This document shows positions 1 through 9,541 of a stretch of DNA of 32,421 bases, piece by piece (position 1 is the first letter of the stretch; each line of letters starts with the position of its first letter). Both the position numbers and the translations under genes were made by a program. Source of the stretch: an uncultured Pelagibacteraceae bacterium (GTDB lineage: Bacteria; Pseudomonadota; Alphaproteobacteria; Pelagibacterales; Pelagibacteraceae); contig CACFNI010000010.1 of assembly GCA_902567765.1 (NCBI GenBank), forward strand, positions 1 through 32,421, given 5' to 3'. A model generated the notes under the pieces. The model did no database searches. It saw only the letters and a program-made list of their open reading frames with translations, and had not been told where the DNA came from.

Positions 1-1
1 T

Positions 2-1363
2 CCAGCAGGCAGGTATAATGAGAAACCAACAACAGGTCTCAGTGACCAATTAAAAAAATATAATTTTAGAATTGGCAGACTTAAAACCGGCACACCTCCA
101 CGGCTAGATGCAAGAACAATAAACTTTGAAAATTTAGAAGAACAATTTGCGGATGATGATCCATATTTTTTTTCTTTCATGTCGTCTAAAAATCATAACA
201 AACAAGTTTCTTGTAGGATGACTTATACCAATGAAGAAGTTCATAAAATAATCTCAAAAAATATAAACCGAAGTGCTATGTACTCTGGTAGCATTAAAGG
301 AGTTGGTCCTAGATATTGTCCGTCTATTGAAGATAAAGTAGTGAAATTCTCAGAAAAAGGTAGACATCAAATATTTTTAGAGCCAGAAGGTTTGAATGAT
401 CACACTATTTACCCTAATGGCATATCAACATCGCTCCCGTATGAAGTGCAGGAAGAAATATGTAACAAAATCAATGGTTTAGAGAATGTTAAAATTATTC
501 GTCCAGGTTATGCAATAGAATATGACTATATCGACCCTACAGAGCTCTTTTTGACCCTGGAAACCAAGAAAATTCATAACTTATATTTTGCTGGTCAAAT
601 CAACGGCACCACAGGTTATGAAGAGGCAGCTGCACAAGGTTTGATCGCCGGAATTAATGCTGCTTTATCTTTTAAAAAACATGAACCTTTTATATTAGAT
701 AGATCAGAAGCTTATATTGGCGTTATGATTGATGATCTAGTTACAAAAGGTGTTGCTGAGCCATATAGAATGTTTACTTCTAGGGCTGAGTACAGGCTTA
801 CCTTACGATCAGATAATGCAGACTTACGACTAACGGAAAAAGGAATAAGTATTGGGCTCGTTAGTGATGAAAGAATACAATTTTTCAGAGACAAAGCATC
901 TAAAATCAAAAAATTATCCTCAAAAATGGAAAATCTAAAGATAACACCTTCCAAAGCATCAAAATTTGGTATTAATATCGCAAAAGACGGTATTTCACGA
1001 ACAGCAAGTCAAATATTATCTCAAAAAGGTGTTAATATGAGGAAAATTAGAGATATTTGGCCTGAAATTGAAAATTATTCTAAAGAAATCGACTCTCAGA
1101 TTGAGATAAACTCTCATTATAAAGGATACCTTAAGAAGCAAAATTCTGATATTATGGCCTTTAAAAAGGACGAAGACCTAAAAATACCAGAAAACATTAA
1201 TTATGATATTTTCAGCGGTTTATCAAATGAAGTTAAGTCTAAATTTAAGCAAATTCGACCAAAAACACTAGGACAAGCTCTAAGAATTGATGGAATAACC
1301 CCGGCCGCAGTATATATTTTGTTGTCACACGTTAAAAGAAAGTCTATTAAGCAAATAGCTTAA
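2..1363 (+). CDS. mnmG: MnmG (GidA), tRNA U34 carboxymethylaminomethyl modification enzyme, 5'-truncated by the window
   Basis: With MnmE, this FAD enzyme adds the (carboxymethyl)aminomethyl group to wobble uridine 34 of certain tRNAs. The frame is open from base 2, so the gene begins before the window; the ATG at 179 is internal. The visible part starts just before the family motif [11 protein letters not shown] (about bases 77-109). It continues through the conserved [44 protein letters not shown] and [14 protein letters not shown] segments, then the helical C-terminal domain. About 453 residues are present of a usual 620 or so, so the FAD-binding N-terminus is missing. Its stop TAA shares one base with the rsmG ATG (TAATG), consistent with translational coupling in an mnmG-rsmG-parA-parB operon. 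Identification is secure. Confidence 0.97.
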   Translation, partial: PAGRYNEKPTTGLSDQLKKYNFRIGRLKTGTPPRLDARTINFENLEEQFADDDPYFFSFMSSKNHNKQVSCRMTYTNEEVHKIISKNINRSAMYSGSIKGVGPRYCPSIEDKVVKFSEKGRHQIFLEPEGLNDHTIYPNGISTSLPYEVQEEICNKINGLENVKIIRPGYAIEYDYIDPTELFLTLETKKIHNLYFAGQINGTTGYEEAAAQGLIAGINAALSFKKHEPFILDRSEAYIGVMIDDLVTKGVAEPYRMFTSRAEYRLTLRSDNADLRLTEKGISIGLVSDERIQFFRDKASKIKKLSSKMENLKITPSKASKFGINIAKDGISRTASQILSQKGVNMRKIRDIWPEIENYSKEIDSQIEINSHYKGYLKKQNSDIMAFKKDEDLKIPENINYDIFSGLSNEVKSKFKQIRPKTLGQALRIDGITPAAVYILLSHVKRKSIKQIA

Positions 1364-2007
1364 TGGAAGATGATTCGTTAAAAAATTATTCTAAATTAGA
1401 TAGATTAAATGTTTCACGTGAAACGTGTCTAGACTTCGAAAAGTTCATATCAATGATAGAATCAAAAAACAAAATAATTAACATAATCAGTAAAAAAAGC
1501 TCAGAAAATGGGGATATTCGTCAAAGACACATAATTGATTCTGCGCAAGCTATTGAATTTATTGACTTAAATGATAATACAACCTGTGATTTAGGATCTG
1601 GGGGAGGAATGCCAGGTATCGTTATAGCAATTATGGCAAAAAATCTAAAAAAAAACATTAAAATAAATTTATTTGAAAAAAGTTATCACAAAAGTTCTTT
1701 TCTAAAAGAAGTATCAAAGGAATTAAATTTACAAACAGAAATAATTCAAGAAGACGTATTTAAAATAAGAGACATGAACTCTGGTACAATAATGGCAAGA
1801 GCCTTTAAGCCAATGCCGATAGTTTTAGATTTAGTTCATAAAAATTTTAACAAATATAAAAATTTAATTTTGTTTATGGGTAAAAGTGGAAAAAAAATAT
1901 TATCTCAAACTTTAAAGGATTGGGATTTTGAGTATAAAGAAAAAAGGAGTCTTACTAGCGATGATTCTTTTTTATTAAGTATTAAAAATATTAAGAAAAA
2001 AAATTAA
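1363..2007 (+). CDS. rsmG: RsmG (GidB), 16S rRNA G527 N7-methyltransferase
   Basis: This SAM-dependent methyltransferase modifies N7 of G527 in 16S rRNA. The 214-residue length is normal for the family. The SAM-binding loop is CDLGSGGGMPGIVIAI at about residues 70-85, preceded by RQRHIIDSAQ. MARAFKPM at about 145-152 is a later conserved motif. Near the N-terminus the residues NVSRET (about 16-21) are encoded by a parS centromere site, so this piece of protein sequence is constrained by DNA function. The start overlaps the mnmG stop by one base, and parA follows after 4 bp. Together these form the common alphaproteobacterial mnmG-rsmG-parA-parB block. Confidence 0.96.
   Translation: MEDDSLKNYSKLDRLNVSRETCLDFEKFISMIESKNKIINIISKKSSENGDIRQRHIIDSAQAIEFIDLNDNTTCDLGSGGGMPGIVIAIMAKNLKKNIKINLFEKSYHKSSFLKEVSKELNLQTEIIQEDVFKIRDMNSGTIMARAFKPMPIVLDLVHKNFNKYKNLILFMGKSGKKILSQTLKDWDFEYKEKRSLTSDDSFLLSIKNIKKKN
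1410..1425. promoter_or_regulatory. parS centromere site inside rsmG
   Basis: The 16-base sequence TGTTTCACGTGAAACG is an almost perfect inverted repeat. It differs only at the last base from the widely shared bacterial parS consensus TGTTTCACGTGAAACA as I know it. It lies in the rsmG coding sequence, about 600 bp upstream of parA and 1.4 kb upstream of parB, where alphaproteobacterial parS sites are commonly found. ParB should bind here, spread, and act with ParA to segregate the origin region, which suggests this part of the chromosome is close to oriC. Site identity is seen directly in the sequence; in vivo function is inferred. Confidence 0.93.
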
Positions 2008-2011
2008 ATCT

Positions 2012-2806
2012 ATGCAAATTATTTCTATAATAAATCAAAAAGGTGGAGTAGGGAAAACTACAACAGTAATTAATCTAGCGGCAGGTCTATCAAAGAAAGG
2101 AAAGAAAATTTTAGTTATCGATTTAGATCCTCAAGGTAATGCAACAACAGGCTTAGGACTATCAAATATTGATAATTCAGACGATACAATTTACGGAGTC
2201 TTAAACGGCACAAAGACAATCAATCAAGTTATCAAAAAAACTGACTTTCAAAATCTAGATCTAATTACATCTAATGTGGATCTTTCTGGTTTAGAGGTAG
2301 AAACAGCTGGAGACAGCAAGAGGGCGTTTATTTTAAAAGATCAATTAATGGCTTATTTAAATGATTCTAGAGGCACTTATGACTATGTTTTTATTGATTG
2401 TCCTCCATCTTTAAGTTTATTGACCGTAATGGCTCTTGTTGCTTCTTTTTCTTTAGTTGTCCCTCTCCAAACTGAGTTTTTTGCGTTAGAAGGTCTTACT
2501 CAATTAATGAAAACTATAGAAAGAATTAAAACAAATTTAAATAAAGAACTTAAAATTAGAGGCATTCTTCTCACTATGTACGATAAAAGAAATAAACTCT
2601 CTTCACAGGTTGAAAAGGAGGCAAGAGATTATTTTAAAAATCAAGTATACAATACTGTTATTCCACGAAACGTAAGATTGTCCGAGGCCCCATCGCATGG
2701 AGTGCCAGTTTTATTATATGATAAAAGTTGCCCTGGTAGTATATCTTATTTTAGTTTTACAGATGAATTTATCAATCAAGATAAAGAATTTGAGAGTGCA
2801 GCCTAA
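2012..2806 (+). CDS. parA: ParA, chromosome-partitioning ATPase
   Basis: ParA is the Walker-type ATPase that forms a dynamic DNA-bound gradient and moves ParB-parS complexes during chromosome segregation. The deviant Walker A motif KGGVGKTT is at residues 10-17. VIDLDPQGNATTGLG (about 36-50) and FIDCPPSLSLLT (about 127-138) give the A' and Walker B motifs. The C-terminal segment NVRLSEAPSHGVPVLLYD is typical of chromosomal ParA/Soj. The 264-residue length fits the family, and there is no N-terminal HTH as in plasmid type Ia ParA. The stop overlaps the parB ATG by one base (TAATG), implying coupled expression. parS lies upstream inside rsmG. Confidence 0.97.
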   Translation: MQIISIINQKGGVGKTTTVINLAAGLSKKGKKILVIDLDPQGNATTGLGLSNIDNSDDTIYGVLNGTKTINQVIKKTDFQNLDLITSNVDLSGLEVETAGDSKRAFILKDQLMAYLNDSRGTYDYVFIDCPPSLSLLTVMALVASFSLVVPLQTEFFALEGLTQLMKTIERIKTNLNKELKIRGILLTMYDKRNKLSSQVEKEARDYFKNQVYNTVIPRNVRLSEAPSHGVPVLLYDKSCPGSISYFSFTDEFINQDKEFESAA

Positions 2807-3654
2807 TGGATACATCTAAAATTAAAAAGGGTTTGGGTAGAGGTTTATCCTCTTTAATCGGAGAGACAAAAACAGAAAAAAACACAAACAAAGTTCTTAT
2901 AAGCGACTTGATAAGAAATAAATACCAACCACGTAAAACTTTTGATGCAGAAAGTTTAGAGGAATTAACAGCATCAATAAAAGAAAGAGGCATTATTCAG
3001 CCAATTATAGTAAGAAGATCAGAACAACAAAAAAATAAATACGAAATTATTGCTGGAGAAAGAAGATGGTTAGCTGCACAAAACGCCGGCTTGCATGAGG
3101 TACCTGTTGTTGTTACCGAAGCCGATGATTTAAAATCACTCGAGTTTGCAATTGTGGAGAACGTTCAACGTCATGATTTAAACGCAATTGAAGAGGCCCA
3201 AGGTTATCAGAAATTAATTAGTGAATTCGCATATGATCAAGAAAAAGTATCAAAGTTTATTGGCAAAAGTAGAAGTCATGTAGCAAATTGTTTACGTTTA
3301 TTAAGTTTACCGGTCGAAGTAATTAAACTTATTGAAGATAATAAACTAACTCAAGGGCATGCTAAAGTTTTAGTAGGTCTTGAAAATTCATTATTTATTG
3401 CAAAAAAAATAATAGAAAAAAAATTATCAGTTAGGCAAGCTGAGAGCTTAGTCAAAATTTTTAAAAGTAAAAGAAATAGAAAAAACTCTCAAAAAGATCC
3501 GAATTTATCTCAATTGGAGTTGTCAATATCAGATAAACTAGGATTAAATGTATTAATCAAAAATAAAAAAAATAATTCAGGCAGTATAATATTTAATTAT
3601 AAAGATTTAGATCAATTAAATAAAATTATCGAAGTAATTAAATCCAATTATTAA
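2806..3654 (+). CDS. parB: ParB, chromosome-partitioning CTPase and parS-binding protein
   Basis: ParB loads at parS as a CTP-dependent sliding clamp and recruits SMC and ParA. The N-terminal ParA-interacting segment KKGLGRGLSSLIG is at residues 7-19. The CTP-binding motifs follow: GERRWLAA at 84-91 and ENVQRHDLNAIEEA at 118-131. The parS-recognising HTH (EKVSKFIGKSRSHVANCLRLL) spans about 146-166, and a C-terminal dimerisation region runs to residue 282. The start shares one base with the parA stop. Its 3' end meets the opposing holA gene tail-to-tail with only one base between stop codons, so no conventional intergenic terminator fits there. Confidence 0.97.
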   Translation: MDTSKIKKGLGRGLSSLIGETKTEKNTNKVLISDLIRNKYQPRKTFDAESLEELTASIKERGIIQPIIVRRSEQQKNKYEIIAGERRWLAAQNAGLHEVPVVVTEADDLKSLEFAIVENVQRHDLNAIEEAQGYQKLISEFAYDQEKVSKFIGKSRSHVANCLRLLSLPVEVIKLIEDNKLTQGHAKVLVGLENSLFIAKKIIEKKLSVRQAESLVKIFKSKRNRKNSQKDPNLSQLELSISDKLGLNVLIKNKKNNSGSIIFNYKDLDQLNKIIEVIKSNY

Positions 3655-3655
3655 G

Positions 3656-4639
3656 TTATTTTGATGTACTGATAATAAAATCAGACATAATATTTACTGC
3701 ATTGTTTGAATTCTTTTTTATTAAAAGCTCTATATCATTAGTCTTAAAAATCATATTTTCAATGCCCTCTAAACGACTATTGGTTATTTGTCTTTTTATA
3801 TTGTCTTTATCTTTCCAAAATATTGGTGGTTTAAATGTGGATATTATTGATTCTAGGTTTTTATTTTTTTGATATTCTTGATGTATTTTTTGTAACCTTT
3901 TAAGTTTAATTGAGAAAGATCTAATGATTAAAATACAATCTTCTAATGTAAAATTATTTTCATTTAATATATTTATTGTTCTTTTTGAATTTTTATTTAG
4001 ACAACTATCAAGAAGCTCTGACACATTATAGTTTTCAGCAAGATCAGTTAATTTAAGTATCTCATCTATACTAATACTTTTTCGGGTTTTCATAAAAGAC
4101 TCTATTTTATCTAACTCATTAGTTAAGTTGCCTCTATCTCCTCTACTCCGCTCTATCAGCAAATTTATCGTCTCTTGTGAAATTGAGATTTTCTTTTCTT
4201 TAAAAAAATCTTTAGCTATAAAGTTTAAAGTTTGAGATGTATCCTCATATACAGGAATACAAATCATATTTTTTTCTTTTTCAAATAATTTTCTAAGTTT
4301 TGATTTTTTTTCTAAAATGGGTGCATTTAGAATAATTGTAATATCCTTTATTTTTTTTTCAATAATTTGCTCAATAATATCATTAAACTTTTCAGTTACT
4401 CTTGAGATAATGAATATTTTTTTTTCTTCAAAAAAAGATTTAGAGAAAATCCCATCAAAAAAATTTGATTTATTGTCTAGTACTTCTTTTTCATCATATC
4501 TAAAAATATCATTTTTAAATTTTTCTATAAAATATGTTTTTATTATTTCGTTTTTAAGACCTTCATTTTGTCCATACAACAAAAATAACTTGTATTCAAA
4601 ATTAGCAATTTTTTTCAATTCAAATGATTTAATTATCAT
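3656..4639 (-). CDS. holA: HolA, DNA polymerase III delta subunit
   Basis: The delta subunit of the clamp-loader complex opens the beta sliding clamp. The protein is 327 residues, normal for HolA. It has the family's opening pattern (FLLYGQNEGLKNEIIK, about residues 17-32), a mid-region with SRGDRGNLTNELDKIESF (about 168-185), and a helical C-terminal collar domain. Sequence conservation is low, as usual for this family, so context matters: DUF3576-leuS-lptE-holA is a recurrent alphaproteobacterial order next to parB. It begins 2 bp after lptE ends, so it is probably the last gene of a four-gene operon. An overlapping plus-strand reading frame (4317-4664) is a low-complexity shadow and is not called. 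Confidence 0.88.
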   Translation of the reverse strand: MIIKSFELKKIANFEYKLFLLYGQNEGLKNEIIKTYFIEKFKNDIFRYDEKEVLDNKSNFFDGIFSKSFFEEKKIFIISRVTEKFNDIIEQIIEKKIKDITIILNAPILEKKSKLRKLFEKEKNMICIPVYEDTSQTLNFIAKDFFKEKKISISQETINLLIERSRGDRGNLTNELDKIESFMKTRKSISIDEILKLTDLAENYNVSELLDSCLNKNSKRTINILNENNFTLEDCILIIRSFSIKLKRLQKIHQEYQKNKNLESIISTFKPPIFWKDKDNIKRQITNSRLEGIENMIFKTNDIELLIKKNSNNAVNIMSDFIISTSK

Positions 4640-4641
4640 TT

Positions 4642-5091
4642 TTAATTATATAATATTAAAATAATATCCTCTTTTATAGAATTAATAAGATTATCTTCGA
4701 TTGTTTTTTCATATTGTGTTAAATCAAATTTCTTTTCAGTATTTTTGTAACTAAAACTTTTTGAGATATTTTTTTGTTTTAACATTTTGTCATCAGAATA
4801 AATTTGAATATTGGTATTAATTATCATTTGAAAAACAGAAGGATTTCCTTTTGCATCTTTACTCGAGATATTTATCGTTTTTTTTGAATTCAGTTGAACT
4901 TTTAAAATCTTTGAATAATTTTCGTTTTGTTTTAAATAGTTTAGTCCGTTACTGATTTTCAAACTAATTTTATCGCTTTTATCAAAATCTATTTTACCAA
5001 TTATAAAGTTGGCATCTTTGCTAGAAAATATAGGTTGATATCCGCACCCAAAAACGAATAAAAAACATAACAATAATAAAATCTTCCTCAT
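4642..5091 (-). CDS. lptE: LptE-like LPS-assembly lipoprotein
   Basis: A small outer-membrane lipoprotein that partners LptD in inserting lipopolysaccharide into the outer membrane. The N-terminus is a lipoprotein signal peptide ([16 protein letters not shown]) with the acylated cysteine at residue 16. It is followed by GYQPIF, the sequence that usually follows the lipobox cysteine in LptE/RlpB proteins. The rest of the 149 residues looks like one alpha/beta domain (about 28-149). The start overlaps the leuS stop by 4 bp (ATGA), and holA follows after 2 bp. The leuS-lptE-holA order is the classical context for lptE and supports the call, because the primary sequence is very divergent. Confidence 0.85.
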   Translation of the reverse strand: MRKILLLLCFLFVFGCGYQPIFSSKDANFIIGKIDFDKSDKISLKISNGLNYLKQNENYSKILKVQLNSKKTINISSKDAKGNPSVFQMIINTNIQIYSDDKMLKQKNISKSFSYKNTEKKFDLTQYEKTIEDNLINSIKEDIILILYN

Positions 5092-7637
5092 TCTAAAATT
5101 AAATTAATTAGCTTATCTTTAACATAAATACTTCTTAAAATTTTCTTATTTTCAAAATATTTATTATATAATTTATTATTTTTAATATCATTTATTAAGG
5201 TTTCTTCATTTGAATTTTTTTTGCTGACCATTACTCCCCTTTTTTTCCCGTTAATTTGTAAAACAATTTTAACATCTTCCTTTATAAGATATTTTTCATT
5301 AACTTTAGGCCAACTTATTTCACCTTTTTGACCTAAATCCTCAAGACATTCGTTCGCAAAATGCGGAACAATAGGGGACATTATTTTTAAAATCTCAATA
5401 TAATTTTTAATAAGATTATTTTTATCAATTGGCTTCTTAACAAATTTAATTAAAAAATTATAGGTTTCATATAAATTTGCTACAATTACATTATAGTGAA
5501 ATTTTTCTAAGTTTTGAGTAACTTTTTGTATTATTTCATTTGTAAAACGATTAAATTCTAACGAACTTATATCTTTATTGTTTATTTTTTTTTCTGAAAT
5601 ATCTTTAATATTTTGATGAAGCATCCAAAATTTTTGTAAAAATTTGTAAGACGCTACCATACCTTGTTCAGACCATTGAACATCTTTTTCAGGAGGACTG
5701 TCAGAAAGAATAAAAAGTCTGACAGCATCTGCTCCATAACTATTAATTATATTTTCTGGATCGATAGTATTTTTTTTTGATTTTGACATAGACTCACTTG
5801 GACCAACTTTTATTCTTTGTCTTTTATCTTGCTTTTTAAAATAGTTCTTACCATCATCTGAAAAAACATCATCTGGATTTAACCAATTATTTTTCTCATC
5901 TTTATATGTTTCATGACATACCATTCCTTGTGTAAAAAGACCTTTAAAAGGTTCTTTATATTTAAAACTTTCATTTTGATAATTTATAGCGTGCATAAAA
6001 AATCTTGAATATAGAAGGTGTAATATGGCGTGTTCTACACCACCTATATACTGATCAACTGGCATCCAATAATTTATTTCATCTTTGTTAAATCCATAAT
6101 CTTTATTAGAAGGAGAACAAAATCTTAAAAAATACCAAGAAGAATCCACAAAGGTGTCCAATGTGTCTGTTTCTCTAGTACACTTTTTTCCATCAATTAT
6201 AACTTCTTTCCAATCCTTTTGATGATCTAGAGGATTTCCTTTAGTATTTAGTTTAATTTTTTCAGGTAAATTAATAGGCAAACTATCTCTTGGTACTTTA
6301 ACTATTTTATCATTTTCATCATATGCAATAGGAATAGGACATCCCCAATATCTTTGTCTTGAAACTCCCCAATCTTTTAATCTAAAATTTATTTTTTTTT
6401 TACCAAGTTTTCTTTCTTCAAGTGTTTCAATTGTTTTAATAATCGATTCATCAGGAACTTTTAATCCATTTAAAAAGTCAGAGTTAAAAATTATTCCTGG
6501 ATCTGTGTATGCTTTATTAGTTATTTCAAAGTTTCCATCAAAATTAACTGGTTTAACTACTGGCGTTATTTTTAGATTATATTTATTTGCAAAATCTAAA
6601 TCACGTTGATCATGTGCAGGACAACCAAAAACAGCTCCAAAGCCATAATCCATAAGAACGAAATTTGCAAAATAGACTGGAACTTTTATATTTTCATCTA
6701 AAGGATTAACTGCAATTAGCTCAGTTTTAAATCCAATCTTTTCAGCCTGTGCTATAGATTCCTCTGTTGTACCTGTTTTTGAACATTCTTCTTTAAATCT
6801 TATAAAGTCTTTATTTGTTTCATAGAATTTGGAAATTGGATGATCAATTGAAACTGCCAAAAAGGAGAAACCAAACAATGTATCAGGACGAGTTGTAAAG
6901 CATTTTATTTTATCTATAGATTTATTACCTTGAATTTTAAAATCAATTTCGCACCCAAAGGATTTTCCAATCCAATTTTTTTGCATAGTTTTCACTTTTT
7001 TTGGCCATTCATTTAATTCATTAAGACCGTTCAATAAATCTTCAGAAAATTTTGAGATATTAAAAAACCATTGGTATAATTTTTTTCTCTCAACTACTGC
7101 ACCAGAACGCCAACCCTTTCCATCAATTACTTGCTCATTTGCCAAAACAGTCTCTTCGACTGGATCCCAGTTAACATAGTTTTCTTTCCTATAAACTAAA
7201 CCTTTATCAAAAAGTTCTAAGAAAAATAGTTGCTGATGTTTATAATAATCTGGAGAGCATGTAGAAATTTCTCTGTCCCAATCTATAGATAAACCTAGTT
7301 TTTTAAGTTGGGATTTCATGATTGAAATATTCTCATTTGTCCAATCTTTAGGATCTAAATTATTTTGTTTTGCTGCATTTTCTGCCGGCATCCCAAAAGA
7401 ATCCCATCCCATTGGATGCAAAACGTTAAAATTTTGCATAATCTTGTACCTAGCTAGAACGTCACCAATTGTATAATTTCTTACATGGCCCATGTGAATT
7501 TTTCCAGATGGATAAGGAAACATTTCAAGACAATAAAATTTTTTCTTACTCCTGTCTAATTTAGATTTAAAAGTTTTATTTTTCTCCCAGAATGTTTGCC
7601 ACTTTCTTTCAATGATTTTAAAATTATATCTTTCCAC
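5088..7637 (-). CDS. leuS: LeuS, leucyl-tRNA synthetase
   Basis: A class I synthetase charging tRNA-Leu. The 849-residue protein contains the HIGH-type motif in [19 protein letters not shown], with HMGH at residues 48-51. The CP1 editing domain (roughly 220-410) contains the conserved TTRPDTLFG and GCPAHDQRD segments. [14 protein letters not shown] and [13 protein letters not shown] precede the KMSKS loop, here SMSKSKKNT near residue 617. An anticodon-binding C-terminal domain follows, ending in LINLILE. It is a bacterial-type LeuS of near-normal length, slightly short. The upstream DUF3576 lipoprotein is separated by 31 bp and lptE overlaps its end by 4 bp, indicating a single transcription unit. 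Confidence 0.98.
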   Translation of the reverse strand: MERYNFKIIERKWQTFWEKNKTFKSKLDRSKKKFYCLEMFPYPSGKIHMGHVRNYTIGDVLARYKIMQNFNVLHPMGWDSFGMPAENAAKQNNLDPKDWTNENISIMKSQLKKLGLSIDWDREISTCSPDYYKHQQLFFLELFDKGLVYRKENYVNWDPVEETVLANEQVIDGKGWRSGAVVERKKLYQWFFNISKFSEDLLNGLNELNEWPKKVKTMQKNWIGKSFGCEIDFKIQGNKSIDKIKCFTTRPDTLFGFSFLAVSIDHPISKFYETNKDFIRFKEECSKTGTTEESIAQAEKIGFKTELIAVNPLDENIKVPVYFANFVLMDYGFGAVFGCPAHDQRDLDFANKYNLKITPVVKPVNFDGNFEITNKAYTDPGIIFNSDFLNGLKVPDESIIKTIETLEERKLGKKKINFRLKDWGVSRQRYWGCPIPIAYDENDKIVKVPRDSLPINLPEKIKLNTKGNPLDHQKDWKEVIIDGKKCTRETDTLDTFVDSSWYFLRFCSPSNKDYGFNKDEINYWMPVDQYIGGVEHAILHLLYSRFFMHAINYQNESFKYKEPFKGLFTQGMVCHETYKDEKNNWLNPDDVFSDDGKNYFKKQDKRQRIKVGPSESMSKSKKNTIDPENIINSYGADAVRLFILSDSPPEKDVQWSEQGMVASYKFLQKFWMLHQNIKDISEKKINNKDISSLEFNRFTNEIIQKVTQNLEKFHYNVIVANLYETYNFLIKFVKKPIDKNNLIKNYIEILKIMSPIVPHFANECLEDLGQKGEISWPKVNEKYLIKEDVKIVLQINGKKRGVMVSKKNSNEETLINDIKNNKLYNKYFENKKILRSIYVKDKLINLILE

Positions 7638-7668
7638 TTCAAAGTATTTTAATAACTACATTTTGATC

Positions 7669-8268
7669 TTAACAAATCGTTCTACCGTCTCCGCACCAAT
7701 CAATTTCACCAGTCTCTTTGTTCTTATAATTTTTAATTGGATCTTTATCATCTTTTTCTTTTTTCATTAATGCAGCTTTTCTTAAGATTTTTATTTTTAT
7801 CTCTTCATTTAAAGTACTTCTAACTTCTTTTATTGCACATGAATTATTAGCACCACAAATTCTTTGATGAAGAGTTACCTTTAGTCCATCTGCTCTTATT
7901 TCATTGCTTAAAAATCTGACTGTAATTTTAATAGATTGATTATTTTTACTTTCTGAATACCAATCTGTTATTATTAATCCACCTGAATAGTCAACGTTTG
8001 AAAATGACATAAAATCTAAAGTGTCTAAGCTCGCTCTCCAGAGTTCATTTGATGAAGCAAATTCAAAACTTCCTCCTTTACTTTTATTACCACTTCCAAA
8101 GAGTCCACCAGGTCCAGTTATACCTTTTCCCTCTTTAACGTTTTTTCTAGCTCGTTTTTTTCCATCTGGCTCAAAATCGCCTTCCCAATCAAATTTTTTA
8201 CATCCGCTAATAGTTGAGAAAACAAACGTTATTATTAATAGAAATTTTAGAAATTTTATAAAATTCAT
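7669..8268 (-). CDS. DUF3576 family lipoprotein
   Basis: A predicted lipoprotein of about 199 residues. A signal peptide with lipobox ending FSTISGC places the acylated Cys near residue 23. After a charged, Gly/Lys-rich linker (residues about 30-65) comes a conserved domain starting at NELWRASLDTLDFMS and containing DYSGGLIITDWYS and SNEIRADGLKVTLHQR. I recognise this as the DUF3576 family of alphaproteobacteria, usually found just upstream of leuS as here. The frame can be extended to a GTG at 8271, but the ATG at 8268 is the better start. The precise function is not established; an outer-membrane or periplasmic role is inferred from the lipobox. Confidence 0.85.
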   Translation of the reverse strand: MNFIKFLKFLLIITFVFSTISGCKKFDWEGDFEPDGKKRARKNVKEGKGITGPGGLFGSGNKSKGGSFEFASSNELWRASLDTLDFMSFSNVDYSGGLIITDWYSESKNNQSIKITVRFLSNEIRADGLKVTLHQRICGANNSCAIKEVRSTLNEEIKIKILRKAALMKKEKDDKDPIKNYKNKETGEIDWCGDGRTIC

Positions 8269-8328
8269 CACAATTGATGGTTTAGCTTAATAAATGGCTA
8301 ATTCAAAAGACTAATTAGTGTGATATTT

Positions 8329-8358
8329 TTGCAACAAATTCAGAAAAAATGCTATTTT
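8329..8358 (+). promoter_or_regulatory. candidate sigma70-type promoter for the porin
   Basis: The region ahead of the porin is the longest intergenic stretch in the window. TTGCAA (8329-8334) is separated by 18 bp from TATTTT (8353-8358), which is preceded by TG one base upstream (TGC TATTTT), an extended -10 element. This would give a leader of about 75 bases ending at the strong ribosome-binding site before 8440. This is pattern matching in AT-rich DNA, so it is only moderately supported. Confidence 0.4.
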
Positions 8359-8427
8359 TCTTACTAAATTTCAATTTAAGATGATTAAAAGTGCTAAAAA
8401 ATCGCCATTCATATGAATAACAATAAT

Positions 8428-8434
8428 AAAGGAG
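8428..8434 (+). promoter_or_regulatory. strong Shine-Dalgarno site that fixes the porin start
   Basis: AAAGGAG (8428-8434) lies 5 bases before the ATG at 8440. Few genes in this window have such a clear ribosome-binding site. It shows that translation begins at 8440 rather than at the in-frame ATG at 8413, which would add nine polar residues (MNNNNKGEI) before the signal peptide. Confidence 0.85.
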
Positions 8435-8439
8435 AAATT

Positions 8440-9486
8440 ATGAATAAATTAACAAAAGTTGGTTTATCAGCACTAGCTGGTTCTCTTGCTGTTGTTTCTG
8501 CTAATGCATCTGAGTACTCTGTAACAGGAGATACTCAAGTTGTGTTCTCATCTGCTGAAGGTAACGAGAACGGTGCTGCAGGATCAAACGGTAAAGGATA
8601 CGGTGTTGACACTGACTTATATTTCACAGCAAGTGGCGAATTAGATAACGGTTTCACTGTTTCTGTATTTACTGCTATGGACATGGAACAAGCTAACACT
8701 GCAACATCTGGTGGATTAAACTCATCTGCACAAATGACTATCGGAATGGGATCACTAGGTACAGTTCAGTTTAACGACGTTTCTGGTTCAGCTGCAAATG
8801 CAATCGACGACGTTCTTCCAAAAGCTTACGAAGAAGTATGGGATGGTACAACTCACACTGCATCTAACCACTCGTTCGGTTCATCAACTCAATCAGGTTC
8901 AGTAGATTACAGAACTCCTGCGTTTTCATTAATGGGATTCGATATATCTGGTTCTTATACTTACGACCCTAATGCTGGAGCAGGTCCTGCTTCTGCTGGT
9001 GGTGTAGGTGGTAACTCTCAATCAGGTGAGGCATTCACTGCTAAAATTTCAGGAATGGGCTTTACACTTGGTGGCGGTACTGAAGAGATGAACACTGCTG
9101 CATCAGCAACAACTGCACAAAAAACAAGACGTGCTACAGGTTATGCGCAATACTCTAATGGTCCAGTAACAATTGGATATCAAGAGTTCTATAACGATGT
9201 AGGTTTTGCTACAGCTGCAGCTGGCGCAGGTGCCGACATAGAAGGTGATGGTTTTGGTATAGCTATTGCTCAGGATAATTTCTCAGTATCTTATACTGAA
9301 GTAAATGAGCAAACTAAAGCTGCTGGTACAGTTGCTGCATTAAAAGAAGTTGAAATGTCTGCAATTCAAGGTACTTACACAATGGGTGCTATGACTTTAG
9401 GAATATCTATGTACGAAACAGATAATCCAGAAGGTGTAACTGGTAAATACGAAGAAACAGAACTTTCTGTATCTTTCGCATTTTAA
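8440..9486 (+). CDS. Outer-membrane general porin (alphaproteobacterial porin family)
   Basis: A predicted trimeric beta-barrel pore for small solutes in the outer membrane. From the ATG at 8440 the 348-residue product starts with a Sec signal peptide of about 23 residues (MNKLTKVGLSALAGS...ANA, cleavage before SEYSV). It continues with alternating hydrophobic/polar strands and many Gly/Ser/Thr/Asn residues. It ends ELSVSFAF, with the terminal Phe used as the Bam recognition signal. The coding sequence is visibly less AT-rich than its neighbours. It prefers C-ending codons for Asn, Asp, Tyr and Phe, a hallmark of very high expression. It has its own leader and a strong terminator, so it is probably monocistronic. 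The exact substrate range cannot be read from sequence. Confidence 0.92.
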   Translation: MNKLTKVGLSALAGSLAVVSANASEYSVTGDTQVVFSSAEGNENGAAGSNGKGYGVDTDLYFTASGELDNGFTVSVFTAMDMEQANTATSGGLNSSAQMTIGMGSLGTVQFNDVSGSAANAIDDVLPKAYEEVWDGTTHTASNHSFGSSTQSGSVDYRTPAFSLMGFDISGSYTYDPNAGAGPASAGGVGGNSQSGEAFTAKISGMGFTLGGGTEEMNTAASATTAQKTRRATGYAQYSNGPVTIGYQEFYNDVGFATAAAGAGADIEGDGFGIAIAQDNFSVSYTEVNEQTKAAGTVAALKEVEMSAIQGTYTMGAMTLGISMYETDNPEGVTGKYEETELSVSFAF

Positions 9487-9507
9487 TTTAGTACACTAAA
9501 TTATTTT

Positions 9508-9541
9508 AAACCGGCCTAATTATTTAGGCCGGTTTTTTTTT
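9508..9541 (+). terminator. Rho-independent terminator of the porin gene
   Basis: A perfect 12-bp stem (AAACCGGCCTAA, 9508-9519, with TTAGGCCGGTTT, 9524-9535) has a 4-base TTAT loop and runs into nine consecutive T residues (9533-9541). It starts 22 bases after the porin stop and is by far the clearest terminator in the window. The right arm also encodes the last residues (NRPK and stop) of the opposing thiE-like gene. On the minus strand the hairpin is not followed by a T run, so it should act mainly for the porin transcript. Confidence 0.95.

Noticed and set aside
4317..4664. 115-codon plus-strand frame over holA
   Set aside because: Ser/Ile/Phe-rich antisense of a Lys/Asn-rich gene; no support.
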